NCBI GenBank assembly: GCA_034670025.1
Contig: JAXMOE010000001.1
Coordinates: forward strand, 186,001 to 250,000
Direction: 5' to 3'
DNA: 64,000 nucleotides
Source: PGYR01 sp034670025
GTDB lineage: Bacteria; Bacteroidota; Ignavibacteria; Kapaibacteriales; UBA2268
Positions 35,352 to 45,170 of this stretch are shown here, in pieces; position 1 is the stretch's first letter, and each line of letters begins with the position of its first letter. The position numbers and the translations under genes were made by a program. A model generated the notes under the pieces. The model was not told the DNA's origin. It made no database searches and was given only the letters and a program-made list of their open reading frames with translations.

Positions 35352-36165
35352 ATTTTGCAAACTCCTTATACCAGTCAACATCACGAGAAAGGAAATCTTT
35401 TTCAATATGAGTAGCTCTTGCTGGGACAGCTTGGAGTAAAGTTCTTTTTTTTCCAAATATTACTTGAGGCGTAGTAAAGTATATCATTTTTAAATAAATC
35501 TTAAAGAATGGGAAATTTGTAATGAGCAGTTTTAGCATTAAAGGTAAGTTAAATGCATTCAACTTAGTCATAGAAAGCCATAGCGATGCATCAAAATTCC
35601 TTCTAGTATATGTATCAAATATGTGCTTTGTTTCCCTTAAAACTTGTTTAGTAGTCAAAAAAGTCATCGTTGTACTTGAACAATTAACCCATTTGTTACC
35701 ATCTATTTCTTGATATTCTTTTTTATAATTATGAAAGTCAGTATTATAAGAATCTGGATGATCATAAGGAGATAAAAAGTCAATTCCCTCTTTCCCTGCT
35801 GCATTTAAAAGTACCTCAAAAGCGTTTTCGATATAAAAGTAATCATCTTCAGCGAAATAAATAATTTCACTTTTGTCTTGATTTAATAATAAGTCCATTT
35901 GTAAATCGAACGTTCCTGCATTACCGATGCCATCTTTTTCTATGAATTCATAATCTATACCAATTAGTGTTTTCTCAAATAACGTTCTATATTCTGGTGG
36001 ACAGCCGTCCAATATAATATATATATAAGCATTTACCTTTTTTACTGCGTCATAGAACGATTCTAGGCAAACACGCGATAATTCGTACTTATCATCTGTA
36101 TGAAATGCAGGTACTTTTGACACTAATGGGTATATTCTATATGCAATTACTAAATCATAGTTCAT
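35341..36165 (-). CDS. Glycosyltransferase-like protein (divergent GT-A fold)
   Basis: The 274-residue protein begins DLVIAYRIYPLVSK and has SRVCLESFYDAVKK, a beta-strand IYIILDGCPPEY, and EIIYFAEDDYFYIENAFEVLL, whose acidic EDD is where GT2 enzymes hold the metal. This suggests a divergent GT-A glycosyltransferase. It sits between a clear GT2 gene, overlapped by 11 bases, and the amidohydrolase, also overlapped by 11 bases, so the three form one operon. Donor and acceptor unknown; family assignment is by pattern and context. Confidence 0.65.
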   Translation of the reverse strand: MNYDLVIAYRIYPLVSKVPAFHTDDKYELSRVCLESFYDAVKKVNAYIYIILDGCPPEYRTLFEKTLIGIDYEFIEKDGIGNAGTFDLQMDLLLNQDKSEIIYFAEDDYFYIENAFEVLLNAAGKEGIDFLSPYDHPDSYNTDFHNYKKEYQEIDGNKWVNCSSTTMTFLTTKQVLRETKHIFDTYTRRNFDASLWLSMTKLNAFNLPLMLKLLITNFPFFKIYLKMIYFTTPQVIFGKKRTLLQAVPARATHIEKDFLSRDVDWYKEFAKYGG

Positions 36166-37075
36166 TATTAATTTCTCTTCTGTTTTTTATTGCTTCAATA
36201 TATAAGTCACAATTCGAGCTTTTTATATTATTTTTTAATATTGAATACATCAATGATAGTAATTTAAAATTAATTAATTCAATCTTGAAATAAGACTTTT
36301 TTTCGAATGTGGATTTATGTTTACTTAAAAAGAGCTCTTCACTGTTAATTAGCATCTGTATTCCTTTTTGACTCATACCTTTGTTTTCTTGTGAGCCGCC
36401 TCGATGATGCACCACAACACTTGCAGGTACAATGAGGCAATTTTTTCCAAATTTTGAAGAACGGTAACAAAAATCTACTTCTTCAGAGTAAAAGAAATAA
36501 TCCTCATCAAAACCATTTAAGCTATTGAATGTATTCTTTTTAATACACAATATTGCCCCGTCGAGATATTCAACAGAATAAGGTAAAGATGCTTTTCTTT
36601 GGAACTCTTTCTTTTTTCTTTTTTGAACTAATTTTGATATTCCTGTTACATCAAACAGTGCTCTCTTTATTGATGGGAAATACCCAAAAGAACGCTGGAA
36701 ATTACCATTTGGAAATATTTGTTGTGGCCCACAAACAGCTACATATGGATTGCTTGTTGTGTATTTAGCTAATTCTTGTATTGAATTATCTCTGTATATG
36801 ACATCAGCATTTGAAAGTATTAAAATGTCACCAGTTGATTTATTGGCACCTATATTAATCGCTTTTGCATAGCCGAGATTTTCAGTATTTTGAACAACTA
36901 TAACATCTGGAAATAGTTCAGAAACTGCTTTCACTGTATCATCGGTCGAATTATTATCCACAATTATAATTTCAGGAATGAAGTCATAGCAAGTATAAAT
37001 AATTGACTTTATACAGTCTATAACATATTCCTTAGAATTGTATGAGATTATTATTATTGATATTTGTTCTTGCAT
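36155..37075 (-). CDS. GT2 glycosyltransferase (rhamnosyltransferase-like)
   Basis: This 306-residue GT-A enzyme begins ISIIIISYNSKEYV, followed by IIIVDNNSTDDTV, NTENLGYAKAINIGA and ILILSNADVIYRDN. It then has VEYLDGAILCIKKNTF and YFYSEEVDFCYRSSKFGKN, the acceptor-side EE/D motif typical of rhamnosyltransferase-like GT2. The C-terminal 90 residues are basic and have no clear motif. It heads the three-gene unit and starts only 27 bases from the divergent AbgT gene, so its promoter must overlap that gene. Confidence 0.88.
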   Translation of the reverse strand: MQEQISIIIISYNSKEYVIDCIKSIIYTCYDFIPEIIIVDNNSTDDTVKAVSELFPDVIVVQNTENLGYAKAINIGANKSTGDILILSNADVIYRDNSIQELAKYTTSNPYVAVCGPQQIFPNGNFQRSFGYFPSIKRALFDVTGISKLVQKRKKKEFQRKASLPYSVEYLDGAILCIKKNTFNSLNGFDEDYFFYSEEVDFCYRSSKFGKNCLIVPASVVVHHRGGSQENKGMSQKGIQMLINSEELFLSKHKSTFEKKSYFKIELINFKLLSLMYSILKNNIKSSNCDLYIEAIKNRREINNEL

Positions 37076-37102
37076 TTATAAGTAATTAACTATATTTACC
37101 AA

Positions 37103-38608
37103 ATGAAAAATGACAATAGCTTTATATTCAGATTTCTAAAATTTGTCGAAAAAGTTTCGGACAAATTACCAAATCCTTTCTTTCTTTTCTTAATCTTAGC
37201 ATTATTTACTATTATTTTATCAGTAATAGCCAATGTGTTAGGTTTTTCTGCTGTTCATCCAGTTACTGATGAAATTATAGGTGTAAAAAGTATCTTGTCC
37301 AGGGAAGGTATAAGAGAAGTATTTACCTCAATGGTGAGTAACTTCATCAATTTCCCCCCATTGGGAGTGGTTTTGGCTACTATGTTTGGAATAGTCATTG
37401 CTGAGAAGTCAGGTCTTTTTGAAGCAACCCTAAGGTACACAATATCTAAAGTACCTGAAAATTTCATTGTATTCACTATTGTTTTCGTATCTGTCAATAG
37501 CAGCTTAATAGCAGATGCAGGACTAATAGTCTTGCCACCTCTTGCTGGTCTAACATACAGGGCAATTGGGAAAAATCCCCTTGCCGGAGTAATTACTTCC
37601 TTTGCTGCAATAAATGGAGGATTTTCTGCTAATTTACTTGTAACTGCACTAGATCCTTTGTTGTCGGAATTAACTCATAGTGCCGCTCAAACTATGAATA
37701 CAGATTATAATGTTTACCCTACAGCTAATTATTACTTTATGATTGTCTCTACTTTTTTAGTAGCAATAGTATGCACCGTTGTTAATAATAAAATTGTTGA
37801 ACCGAGATTAGGTAAGCTAAAAGAAAAAAGTATTGATTCAAGTGAAACTGAAAGTTTTACAATCCACAAGAAGGGCTTGTTGATATCTTATATCTCATTT
37901 ATCTTACTTGCAATTGGTTTTGCAGTATTATCAATACCCGAAGGTGCATTGTTCAGAGATGAAAGTGGTAATCTAACTTATTTATTCAAGAGCATAATAC
38001 CTATAATAATTGTAATGTTCTTCATTCCAGGGCTAATATACGGACGGATTTCTGGAAGTATAAAATCAATGAATGATATTGTAGAAATGCTTAACTCAGG
38101 CATGGGAACAATGGCTTCATATATAGTTATTGCTTTTGCCGCTGGTCAGTTTCTTCACTATTTTAACTGGTCTGATTTGGATATTGTCATAGCTGTGAAT
38201 GGTGCTGAATTTATATCAGACTTAGGATTAACTGGATTGCCATTATTAGTTAGTTTTCTTGTATTCAGTATGTTACTTAACTTGTCTATATCTAGTGCGT
38301 CGGCTAAGTGGGCAATTCTTGCACCAGTATTTGTCCCAATGCTTATGATTCTCGGTATAAGTCCAGAAGGAACACAATTAATTTATAGAATAGGGGACAG
38401 TACAACAAATATGATTACTCCACTTTTACCATATTTCCCACTTTTAATAGTATTTGCACAGAAATTTAAAAAAGATATTTCAATGGGAGAGCTTATTTCT
38501 TCGCTATTACCATTCTCAATTGCATTGTTTATTGCTTGGACAATTCTACTAATGGTATGGTACTTATTTGATTTACCTATAGGGCCAAGTGCATCATTTT
38601 TGCTGTAA
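37103..38608 (+). CDS. AbgT family transporter (p-aminobenzoyl-glutamate/efflux type)
   Basis: A 501-residue inner-membrane protein with about nine to eleven membrane segments. AbgT features are DKLPNPFFLFLILALF near the start, GLIVLPPLAGLTYRAIGKNPLAG, ASYIVIAFAAGQFLHYFNWSDL, SSASAKWAILAPVFVPML, and RIGDSTTNMITPLLPYFPL near the end. Family members import p-aminobenzoyl-glutamate or, as in MtrF/YdaH, export p-aminobenzoate and sulfonamides. TATATTTA at 37091-37098 with TTG 18 bases upstream could be a promoter, which would make the mRNA nearly leaderless. Direction of transport cannot be told. Confidence 0.92.
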   Translation: MKNDNSFIFRFLKFVEKVSDKLPNPFFLFLILALFTIILSVIANVLGFSAVHPVTDEIIGVKSILSREGIREVFTSMVSNFINFPPLGVVLATMFGIVIAEKSGLFEATLRYTISKVPENFIVFTIVFVSVNSSLIADAGLIVLPPLAGLTYRAIGKNPLAGVITSFAAINGGFSANLLVTALDPLLSELTHSAAQTMNTDYNVYPTANYYFMIVSTFLVAIVCTVVNNKIVEPRLGKLKEKSIDSSETESFTIHKKGLLISYISFILLAIGFAVLSIPEGALFRDESGNLTYLFKSIIPIIIVMFFIPGLIYGRISGSIKSMNDIVEMLNSGMGTMASYIVIAFAAGQFLHYFNWSDLDIVIAVNGAEFISDLGLTGLPLLVSFLVFSMLLNLSISSASAKWAILAPVFVPMLMILGISPEGTQLIYRIGDSTTNMITPLLPYFPLLIVFAQKFKKDISMGELISSLLPFSIALFIAWTILLMVWYLFDLPIGPSASFLL

Positions 38609-38773
38609 TGATTGGATCAAATAGTCTAATTAATTGTCATAAATAGGTACTAGTTGAAAAAAAATGATTTCAATTCATTTGAATTTTAATATCAATCACT
38701 TATATTCGTGCTTGTACTTTTCACAAAATTTATAATATAAAGATATAACGAGATAAATACTCGGAGGCATTAA

Positions 38774-40894
38774 TTGAAATCAAAACTTGGTAAAATAGCT
38801 ATTGTAGTTGTACCCATTATCGCAGCGGTGTTTGCATTGTGGCCTACTTACAACTATACTCAGTTAGAAGACAAAAGAATAGCGGCTCTAGAAAGAGCTT
38901 CGCAAGCAGAAACTCCATCGGACTCATTAGAGATAATGAACCAATTCAAAAAAAGCCATGGTGAAGAATACCAAAGTGCTAAGGAAAATTCCTTACAGTT
39001 GGGTCTTGACTTAAAAGGTGGTATGTATGTAACAATGGAAGTTGATGTTGTAAAGTTATTGAAAGAAACTGCACAAAAAGAGGCTTTGGACGAAGTTTTT
39101 GATGAAGTTTTAGAAGCTACTCAAAAAGAATCTGAAGATTCGGATGAATCAGTTGTTGATATTTTTGCTCGTAAGTTTGAAGAAATTGCTGTTCCACAAG
39201 GAAGATCATTAATTTCTTACTTTGATTTGGGCGATATTAGCAATGCTTCTGATGAAAATATATTAGAAGAGTTACAAGAAAATGCTGACGGTGCAATCAA
39301 TCAAGCACAAGAAGTAATCAGACAGCGTATTGATAAGTACGGTGTATCCGAGCCAAATATTCAAAAGCAAGGTAGCCGTAGAATATTATTGGAGCTTCCA
39401 GGCGTTACTGATGAATCACAAATTAGAAACTTACTTGAAACTACTGCAAGGTTAGAATTCAAATTAGTAAGAAGTAATGTTGAATTAGTTAAGTCATTCA
39501 AGAGAATAGATGCTCTATTATCTCAAAATGCTAAGCCAATTGATAACAATCAAGTAGTTGAAGAAGTTGAACCTGTTCCTGTTCCAGAAGCAGACACTGA
39601 ACTAACTTCTGCTGAAGATAGCACTAATGAAGATATGGCAATTGCAGAAGGTGATACTACAGTAGAGGAAGAGTTAGCAGCTGATACAGCAGCTCAAGAC
39701 ACTTCCAATCCTTATGAAGGACTTTCTGATGATGCAGCAAGAAATTTATATGCTTCTAGCCATCCGTTTAGTAGTATGTTTGCTACTTTCTGGGTTGGTG
39801 GACAAAATGCTCAAATGCAGCCAGTAAGTTATGATATAGATAATTTCCCAAGAGAGGGTGGATATTACTTTAGAATACACGAAGATTCAGTAGCTAAACT
39901 AAAAATACTTTTAGATAGACCAGAAGTTAAGTCTTTATTACCATTTGATATCGAATTAGCTTTTGAAGCAAAAGGTGAGGCAACAGGTACTGAAACTGTA
40001 CAAGGTCAATTTATTGATTTTTACGGTCTGAAAGCTGAACCAGAATTAACTGGTGATGTAATTGTAGATGCTGGCAAGAATGTTGACCCTACTACTAACG
40101 CTTGGGTTGTTAATATGTCAATGAATTCTGAGGGTGCTGAAAAATGGGCATCGATAACGGGAGCAAATGTTGGCAAAAGAATAGCTGTTGTATTAGATGG
40201 TAATGTTTATACTGCACCAAATGTAAATCAGAAAATTACTGGTGGTAGTTCTCAGATTTCTGGAATGGCTAATGCAAAAGAAGCAAACTTATTAGAGATT
40301 GTATTAAAAGCTGGTGCACTAAAAGCACCTGTTAAAATAATAGAAGAGAAAGTAGTTGGTGCATCACTTGGTGAAGAATCAATTGCTGATGGTTTCAACT
40401 CAACTCTATTTGCTTTCGGATTAGTAATACTATTCATGATGTTCTATTATTCAAGAGCTGGTTTGGTTGCTGATATTTCTTTGATTGTAAACATATTGAT
40501 TATATTCACAATATTGGCTTCGTTGGGAGGAACATTATCGCTTCCAGGTATAGCAGGTATCGTGTTGACACTAGGTATGGCTGTCGATGCTAATATTCTA
40601 ATATTTGAAAGAGTAAGAGAAGAACTATATAAAGGTAGATCTCTAAGGTCTGCGATTGACGAAGGATTCAGTAAAGCAATGTCTGCAATATTTGATTCAA
40701 ATATTACTACATTTATGACTGGTCTAATTCTTTATTACGTAGGGACTGGACTTATTCGTGGTTTCGCACTAACACTAATGATTGGTATTTTGAGTACATT
40801 GTTTACTGCAATACTAGTTTCTCGTTCATTAATTGAGCTACAATTATCTGAAGGTGGTAAATCTTCATTTAGTTTTGGTCAATCAAAAAAATAA
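38774..40894 (+). CDS. secD: Protein translocase subunit SecD
   Basis: SecD with SecF uses the proton gradient to pull secreted proteins through SecYEG. The 706-residue protein has an N-terminal membrane helix, the GLDLKGGMYVTMEVDV motif near residue 78, the P1 periplasmic domain with RQRIDKYGVSEPNIQKQGSRR, and five more helices (LGMAVDANILIFERVREEL, FALTLMIGILSTLFTAIL). An acidic, Thr/Glu/Ala-rich insert at about 260-320 splits the periplasmic part. The start is a TTG at 38774 with GGAGG six bases upstream. secF follows after 18 bases. Confidence 0.95.
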   Translation: MKSKLGKIAIVVVPIIAAVFALWPTYNYTQLEDKRIAALERASQAETPSDSLEIMNQFKKSHGEEYQSAKENSLQLGLDLKGGMYVTMEVDVVKLLKETAQKEALDEVFDEVLEATQKESEDSDESVVDIFARKFEEIAVPQGRSLISYFDLGDISNASDENILEELQENADGAINQAQEVIRQRIDKYGVSEPNIQKQGSRRILLELPGVTDESQIRNLLETTARLEFKLVRSNVELVKSFKRIDALLSQNAKPIDNNQVVEEVEPVPVPEADTELTSAEDSTNEDMAIAEGDTTVEEELAADTAAQDTSNPYEGLSDDAARNLYASSHPFSSMFATFWVGGQNAQMQPVSYDIDNFPREGGYYFRIHEDSVAKLKILLDRPEVKSLLPFDIELAFEAKGEATGTETVQGQFIDFYGLKAEPELTGDVIVDAGKNVDPTTNAWVVNMSMNSEGAEKWASITGANVGKRIAVVLDGNVYTAPNVNQKITGGSSQISGMANAKEANLLEIVLKAGALKAPVKIIEEKVVGASLGEESIADGFNSTLFAFGLVILFMMFYYSRAGLVADISLIVNILIIFTILASLGGTLSLPGIAGIVLTLGMAVDANILIFERVREELYKGRSLRSAIDEGFSKAMSAIFDSNITTFMTGLILYYVGTGLIRGFALTLMIGILSTLFTAILVSRSLIELQLSEGGKSSFSFGQSKK

Positions 40895-40912
40895 TAAGAC
40901 AAAGGAAATAAA

Positions 40913-41854
40913 ATGCAATTTTTCGATAAAACAAGTATAGATTTCGTAGGTAAAAGGAAACAGCTAATTACATTCTCAATTGCTGTGATAGTAATTGGAT
41001 TAGTGATTTCTTTCATCTTCCCTCCAAAATTCGGTATTGACTTTACTGGTGGTACTGAAGTGGGTGTAAGATTTGAACAACCAATAGAAGTAAGTGAATT
41101 AAGAGATGTAGTAGAAGGTGCTGGATTTGAATCTTCGGAAATTAAGTCTTTTGGTACTGAGAACTCTTATTTAATAAGAATACAAGATGCTGAAGATGCT
41201 CCAGACATTCTAAAAAATGCTTTGAATTCATCGTTTTCCAACAATCCACACGAGACTCTTAAAGTAGATAAGATTGGTCCAAAGATTGGTAACGAAATGC
41301 GTGAACAAGCATTTTTGGCTATTACCTTAGCGGTAATCGTAATTCTACTTTATATAGCATTCAGGTTTGAGTTTGCTTTCGGTCTTGCTGCAGTTGTGGC
41401 ACTATTCCACGATGTAATATTTACATTTTTGGTTGTAATCATATTCCAACAAACAGGACTGTTCAGTCTCGAAATTGACCAAACCATACTGGCAGCTATG
41501 TTGACAGTAGTAGGTTATTCAATTAACGATACCGTGATTATATTTGATAGAGTAAGAGAAAACAGAGAAACAATGAAATCAAAATCATTGGTAACTTTGT
41601 TCAACAGATCAATTAATGAAACACTATCAAGATCAGTTAATACTACTATAACAACTGAAATAGTTCTACTAATTCTATTATTCTTTGGTGGACCTACTCT
41701 AGAAGGATTCGCATTCACTATGATGGTTGGTTTCTTAGTTGGTACTTATTCATCTATCTTTATTGCAACTCCATTTGCACTTTGGTACTTCACTAATGTA
41801 AAGAAAATGGAAGTGGGTGAATTGAAGAAAAAGAATGAAACTGCGGTAGTTTAA
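40913..41854 (+). CDS. secF: Protein translocase subunit SecF
   Basis: SecF has 313 residues and six membrane helices. Family blocks are FGIDFTGGTEVGVRF, VDKIGPKIGNEMREQAF, LFHDVIFTFLVVIIF, VVGYSINDTVIIFDRVREN and LFNRSINETLSRSVNTT, and the final FAFTMMVGFLVGTYSSIFIA. It follows secD in the usual order, with an AAAGGAAAT ribosome site before the ATG, and is itself followed after one base by the STAS gene. Confidence 0.96.
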   Translation: MQFFDKTSIDFVGKRKQLITFSIAVIVIGLVISFIFPPKFGIDFTGGTEVGVRFEQPIEVSELRDVVEGAGFESSEIKSFGTENSYLIRIQDAEDAPDILKNALNSSFSNNPHETLKVDKIGPKIGNEMREQAFLAITLAVIVILLYIAFRFEFAFGLAAVVALFHDVIFTFLVVIIFQQTGLFSLEIDQTILAAMLTVVGYSINDTVIIFDRVRENRETMKSKSLVTLFNRSINETLSRSVNTTITTEIVLLILLFFGGPTLEGFAFTMMVGFLVGTYSSIFIATPFALWYFTNVKKMEVGELKKKNETAVV

Positions 41855-41855
41855 T

Positions 41856-42185
41856 ATGAATTTGAAAACTGAAAATAATATTTCAATTATTTCTTTGCCC
41901 ACAGAAGTTTTGGGTGGTACACAAGTGATAGAGTTTTCTGAGCTTGTTGACAAAGCACTCAACTCTGAAAGTGAGAAAGTAATAGTTGATTTGACTAATG
42001 TAAAAGTATTGAATAGTTCTGGTTTAGGGATGATAGTTGGAGCACACACAAGCTGCTCGAAAAAGGACAGCAAATTAGTAATTGCTGCACCAAATCCTAA
42101 AATATTAGACTTATTTAAGATAACTAATTTGACCCAAATATTGACAATCAAAGGTTCTGTAGATTCTGCAAAATCTGATAATTAA
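41856..42185 (+). CDS. STAS-domain protein (anti-sigma-factor-antagonist-like)
   Basis: A 109-residue single STAS domain. VIVDLTNVKVLNSSGLGMIVGA contains the strand-turn with the Ser that partner kinases phosphorylate in SpoIIAA/RsbV proteins. The protein would act as a switch binding an anti-sigma factor or kinase, but no such partner is in the window. It starts two bases after the secF stop and ends before a terminator, so it is the last gene of secD-secF-STAS; the link with secretion is only positional. Confidence 0.85.
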   Translation: MNLKTENNISIISLPTEVLGGTQVIEFSELVDKALNSESEKVIVDLTNVKVLNSSGLGMIVGAHTSCSKKDSKLVIAAPNPKILDLFKITNLTQILTIKGSVDSAKSDN

Positions 42186-42217
42186 TATTTTTGGGAGTAG
42201 ATTTGAATAAAAATTAT

Positions 42218-42250
42218 ACTCCGAGCTTTCTGTTCGGAGTTTTTTGTTTT
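42218..42250 (+). terminator. Rho-independent terminator after the secDF-STAS unit
   Basis: ACTCCGA (42218-42224) pairs with TCGGAGT (42234-42240) around a nine-base loop, followed by TTTTTGTTTT. It separates STAS from purA. Confidence 0.85.
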
Positions 42251-42264
42251 ACTAAGGTGAAAAT

Positions 42265-43542
42265 ATGAGTGTAAAAGTAATAGTTGGTGCTCAGTGGGGC
42301 GATGAAGGAAAAGGCAAGATAGTTGATTTGCTGAGTAGCAAAGCAGACATAGTTGCTAGGTTCCAAGGTGGTGCAAATGCTGGTCATACTATTGTAATAG
42401 ATGACAAGCAATACGTACTTCATCTAATTCCTTCTGGCATACTAAATCCCAATACAAAGTGTGTCATTGGTAATGGTGTTGTTATAGACCCAGTTGCGCT
42501 TATTGAAGAAATTGAGATGTTAAAGAAGCATAATATTGATGTAACTGGGAGACTTTTCATAAGTCACAAAGCTCATCTGATTATGCCATATCACAAAATG
42601 ATGGATTCGGCCCGCGAGAATCAGAAGGATGACAAAGCTATTGGCACAACTGGAAGAGGTATTGGTCCTGCTTATATTGATAAAGCTAAAAGAACAGGAA
42701 TAAGAATAGTTGATTTACTTGACAGAAAAGATTTTGAAGCTAAGTTAAGATACAATATTAATGAGTACAATGAAGTGCTTACTAAAATTTATGGTCACGA
42801 TGAATTAGACGTAGATGCTATAGTAGAGAAGTACATTGAGTTTGATAAACTAATTGACCCTTATGTAACTGATATTTCTACTTTGATTAATCAAAGTATA
42901 GATGAAGGAAAAGAGATTATAGTAGAAGGTGCACAAGGTGCGTTACTCGATTTAGATCACGGCACATATCCATTTGTCACCAGCTCTAACCCAACTTCGG
43001 GTGGTGCTTGTACAGGATTGGGTATTCCTCCAACTAAAATAGATGAGATTATTGGCATTGTCAAGGCATATACAACAAGAGTTGGTAATGGCCCATTCCC
43101 AACACAGTTGGATGACGAAATTGGTTTAAAATTAGCTAAAATTGGTCATGAATTTGGTGCTACAACTGGAAGACCAAGAAGATGCGGTTGGTTAGACTTA
43201 TTTGCTTTGAAGTATTCTGTTATGATTAATGGAATATCAAGCATTGCGTTAACTAAATTAGATGTATTAGATACATTTGAAGAAATTAAGGTTTGTACTG
43301 GTTATAAAATTGATGGCAAATTAGTAAACTCTTTCCCCGTTGACATGCAGAAATTCAACAATATTGAATTAGTCTATGAAACTTTAGAAGGCTGGAATAC
43401 AGATACCACAGGAATTAAAGAATACTCTAAACTACCTAAGCAAGTTATAGATTATATCAAATTTATAGAAAACTACACTGCTGCAAGTATTGATTTAGTT
43501 TCAGTTTCTCCAGACAGAAATGACACTATTGTAAAAGATTAA
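42265..43542 (+). CDS. purA: Adenylosuccinate synthase
   Basis: PurA joins IMP and aspartate with GTP to form adenylosuccinate, the committed step to AMP. The 425-residue length is normal. It has VIVGAQWGDEGKGKIVDLL (GTP and catalytic Asp), RFQGGANAGHTIV, LIPSGIL, AIGTTGRGIGPAYIDK, EGAQGALLDLDHGTYPFVTSS, and ATTGRPRRCGWLDL. AAGGTG precedes the ATG at a short distance. It lies between a terminator and an OmpA-family gene 11 bases downstream. Confidence 0.97.
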   Translation: MSVKVIVGAQWGDEGKGKIVDLLSSKADIVARFQGGANAGHTIVIDDKQYVLHLIPSGILNPNTKCVIGNGVVIDPVALIEEIEMLKKHNIDVTGRLFISHKAHLIMPYHKMMDSARENQKDDKAIGTTGRGIGPAYIDKAKRTGIRIVDLLDRKDFEAKLRYNINEYNEVLTKIYGHDELDVDAIVEKYIEFDKLIDPYVTDISTLINQSIDEGKEIIVEGAQGALLDLDHGTYPFVTSSNPTSGGACTGLGIPPTKIDEIIGIVKAYTTRVGNGPFPTQLDDEIGLKLAKIGHEFGATTGRPRRCGWLDLFALKYSVMINGISSIALTKLDVLDTFEEIKVCTGYKIDGKLVNSFPVDMQKFNNIELVYETLEGWNTDTTGIKEYSKLPKQVIDYIKFIENYTAASIDLVSVSPDRNDTIVKD

Positions 43543-43553
43543 TAATTGATTTT

Positions 43554-45164
43554 ATGAATACTATGACAAAAATTATATTAACTTTATTCCTTTTGATCAT
43601 AGTTTCTTTAAATTCTTATTCGCAATCATTTGTCAAAGATGGCATCTATGCAGATGGTCGCTTAGAAGTTGGAGTTACGGGTCAATTCACTAAATACTTT
43701 GGTGAGTTTACTGATAACAACATTGGTTATGGGGGGGGATTTATTACCAAGTACTTCATTCCTACGTTTCCCGAAATATCAGTAGGTGCAAAGGCCAGCT
43801 ATGGCTATTTACAATATGACAGAAGATACAAAAACAGATTAGGTTCAGATTTTTATAGACAATTTCCCAAAGAATACTTCATAGATGCAGATAAAATTAG
43901 CTATGAAAGGAAAACAGATATAACAACCGTTGATTTTTTCTTGAATTTTAATCTTTTTCCTCGTTCACAAATTAATTACTATCTATTTGTTGGTTACTCA
44001 GTACTTTCATTCCAAAATGAAGATATAGACAACAGTCCGCTTGATCCAGGTGGTGATAAAATACATTATAGAGATTTTAAAGATCAAGATGAATTTGATT
44101 TTCACTTAGTAGGTGGAATGGGAATAGATTTTTTTATTATTCGTAATCTTTCTTTAGGTGCATTTGCCTCTTATAGATTACTCAATACTGATATGATTGA
44201 TGGTTATGCTCAAATCCCGCCAGGTGGTTCTACATCGAATACAGACGGAATAGCTGAAAGTGGGTTGAAGCTGTCCTACTATTTGTTTAATGACAATGAT
44301 CATGATTCAGATGGTTTGACTAATGAGCAAGAAGCAGCATTAGGTACAAATCCTTATAAGGCTGACACAGATGGAGATGGAATACCAGATAATTTGGAAA
44401 TAGAACTGTATGGCTCTGACCCAACAAAAGTTGATAGTGATGGAGATGGAATGACAGACGGGGAAGAAGTTGCAAATTCGTCAAATCCAAATAAAAGTGA
44501 TTCTGATGGAGATGGAATTAGTGATTATGAAGAGTTAATGCTTTACAATTCTAACCCAAATGAAATTGATTCGGACAAAGATGGTTTGACTGACATCGAA
44601 GAAGTCCAAAAAGGTTCAAACCCAATGAATGGAGATACAGATGGAGATGGAATACCTGATTTGTTAGACAAGTGTCCATCAGTATTCGGAATCAAATTAT
44701 TAGATGGTTGTCCGCAAACAGAAGCTTTAGTAAAAGAAGTCCAAATTAGAGATACTGTTAGAATACAGTCACCACCTGATACTGTAATAATAGTCCAAGA
44801 AATTGAAAAAATAAAAAAAGGTGATACCTATAAACCAAAGGGTATTCACTTTATAACAGGTAGTGCTGAAATTAGGGTAGAATCAGAACTGATATTAGAT
44901 GATATTACAAATTGGTTAAACAGAAATGAGAGTATTTCAGTTGAAATCCAAGGTCATACCGATAAGGTTGGTAGCGAAAATGCTAATATGAAATTATCAA
45001 AAGAAAGAGCTGAAGCCGTAATGTATTATCTTATAAAAAATGGTATTTCTCCGACAAGGTTGAAAGCAAAAGGATTTGGGGAAATGAAACCTATTGATAA
45101 TTCTGGAACAGATAAAGGCACTGCAAAAAATAGAAGAATTGAATTTAAGATAATGGAAAATTAA
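43554..45164 (+). CDS. OmpA-family outer-membrane protein with TSP3 calcium-binding repeats
   Basis: 536 residues: a signal peptide (to about residue 23, ending NSYSQ), an outer-membrane barrel-like region to about 245, and six aspartate-rich thrombospondin type-3 style repeats (about 246-375, pattern DxDGDGxxDxEE). A short linker with two cysteines follows, then an OmpA peptidoglycan-binding domain (about 420-536: IQGHTDKVGSENANMKLSKERA, then NRRIEFK). The repeats probably form a calcium-stiffened rod between barrel and cell wall. The second ATG at 43563 is an equally good start. A run of eight G lies inside the barrel region. A terminator follows. Confidence 0.85.
   Translation: MNTMTKIILTLFLLIIVSLNSYSQSFVKDGIYADGRLEVGVTGQFTKYFGEFTDNNIGYGGGFITKYFIPTFPEISVGAKASYGYLQYDRRYKNRLGSDFYRQFPKEYFIDADKISYERKTDITTVDFFLNFNLFPRSQINYYLFVGYSVLSFQNEDIDNSPLDPGGDKIHYRDFKDQDEFDFHLVGGMGIDFFIIRNLSLGAFASYRLLNTDMIDGYAQIPPGGSTSNTDGIAESGLKLSYYLFNDNDHDSDGLTNEQEAALGTNPYKADTDGDGIPDNLEIELYGSDPTKVDSDGDGMTDGEEVANSSNPNKSDSDGDGISDYEELMLYNSNPNEIDSDKDGLTDIEEVQKGSNPMNGDTDGDGIPDLLDKCPSVFGIKLLDGCPQTEALVKEVQIRDTVRIQSPPDTVIIVQEIEKIKKGDTYKPKGIHFITGSAEIRVESELILDDITNWLNRNESISVEIQGHTDKVGSENANMKLSKERAEAVMYYLIKNGISPTRLKAKGFGEMKPIDNSGTDKGTAKNRRIEFKIMEN
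43731..43738 (+). repeat. Homopolymer of eight G inside the OmpA/TSP3 gene
   Basis: Eight consecutive G encode Gly-Gly within YGGGF near residue 61. In an AT-rich genome such a run is rare, and slippage here would shift the frame of a surface protein early in the coding region. Confidence 0.9.
44370..44653 (+). repeat. TSP3-encoding repeats
   Basis: The 14-base word GATGGAGATGGAAT occurs at 44370, 44439, 44505 and 44640, about 66-69 bases apart (or double). Each marks one aspartate-rich calcium-binding repeat of 22-24 residues. Confidence 0.85.
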
Positions 45165-45170
45165 TAAGGT

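Noticed and set aside
41750..42151. Minus-strand frame of 133 codons over secF and the STAS gene
   Set aside because: Both rightward genes are clearly coding; the reverse frame has no motif and crosses two genes.
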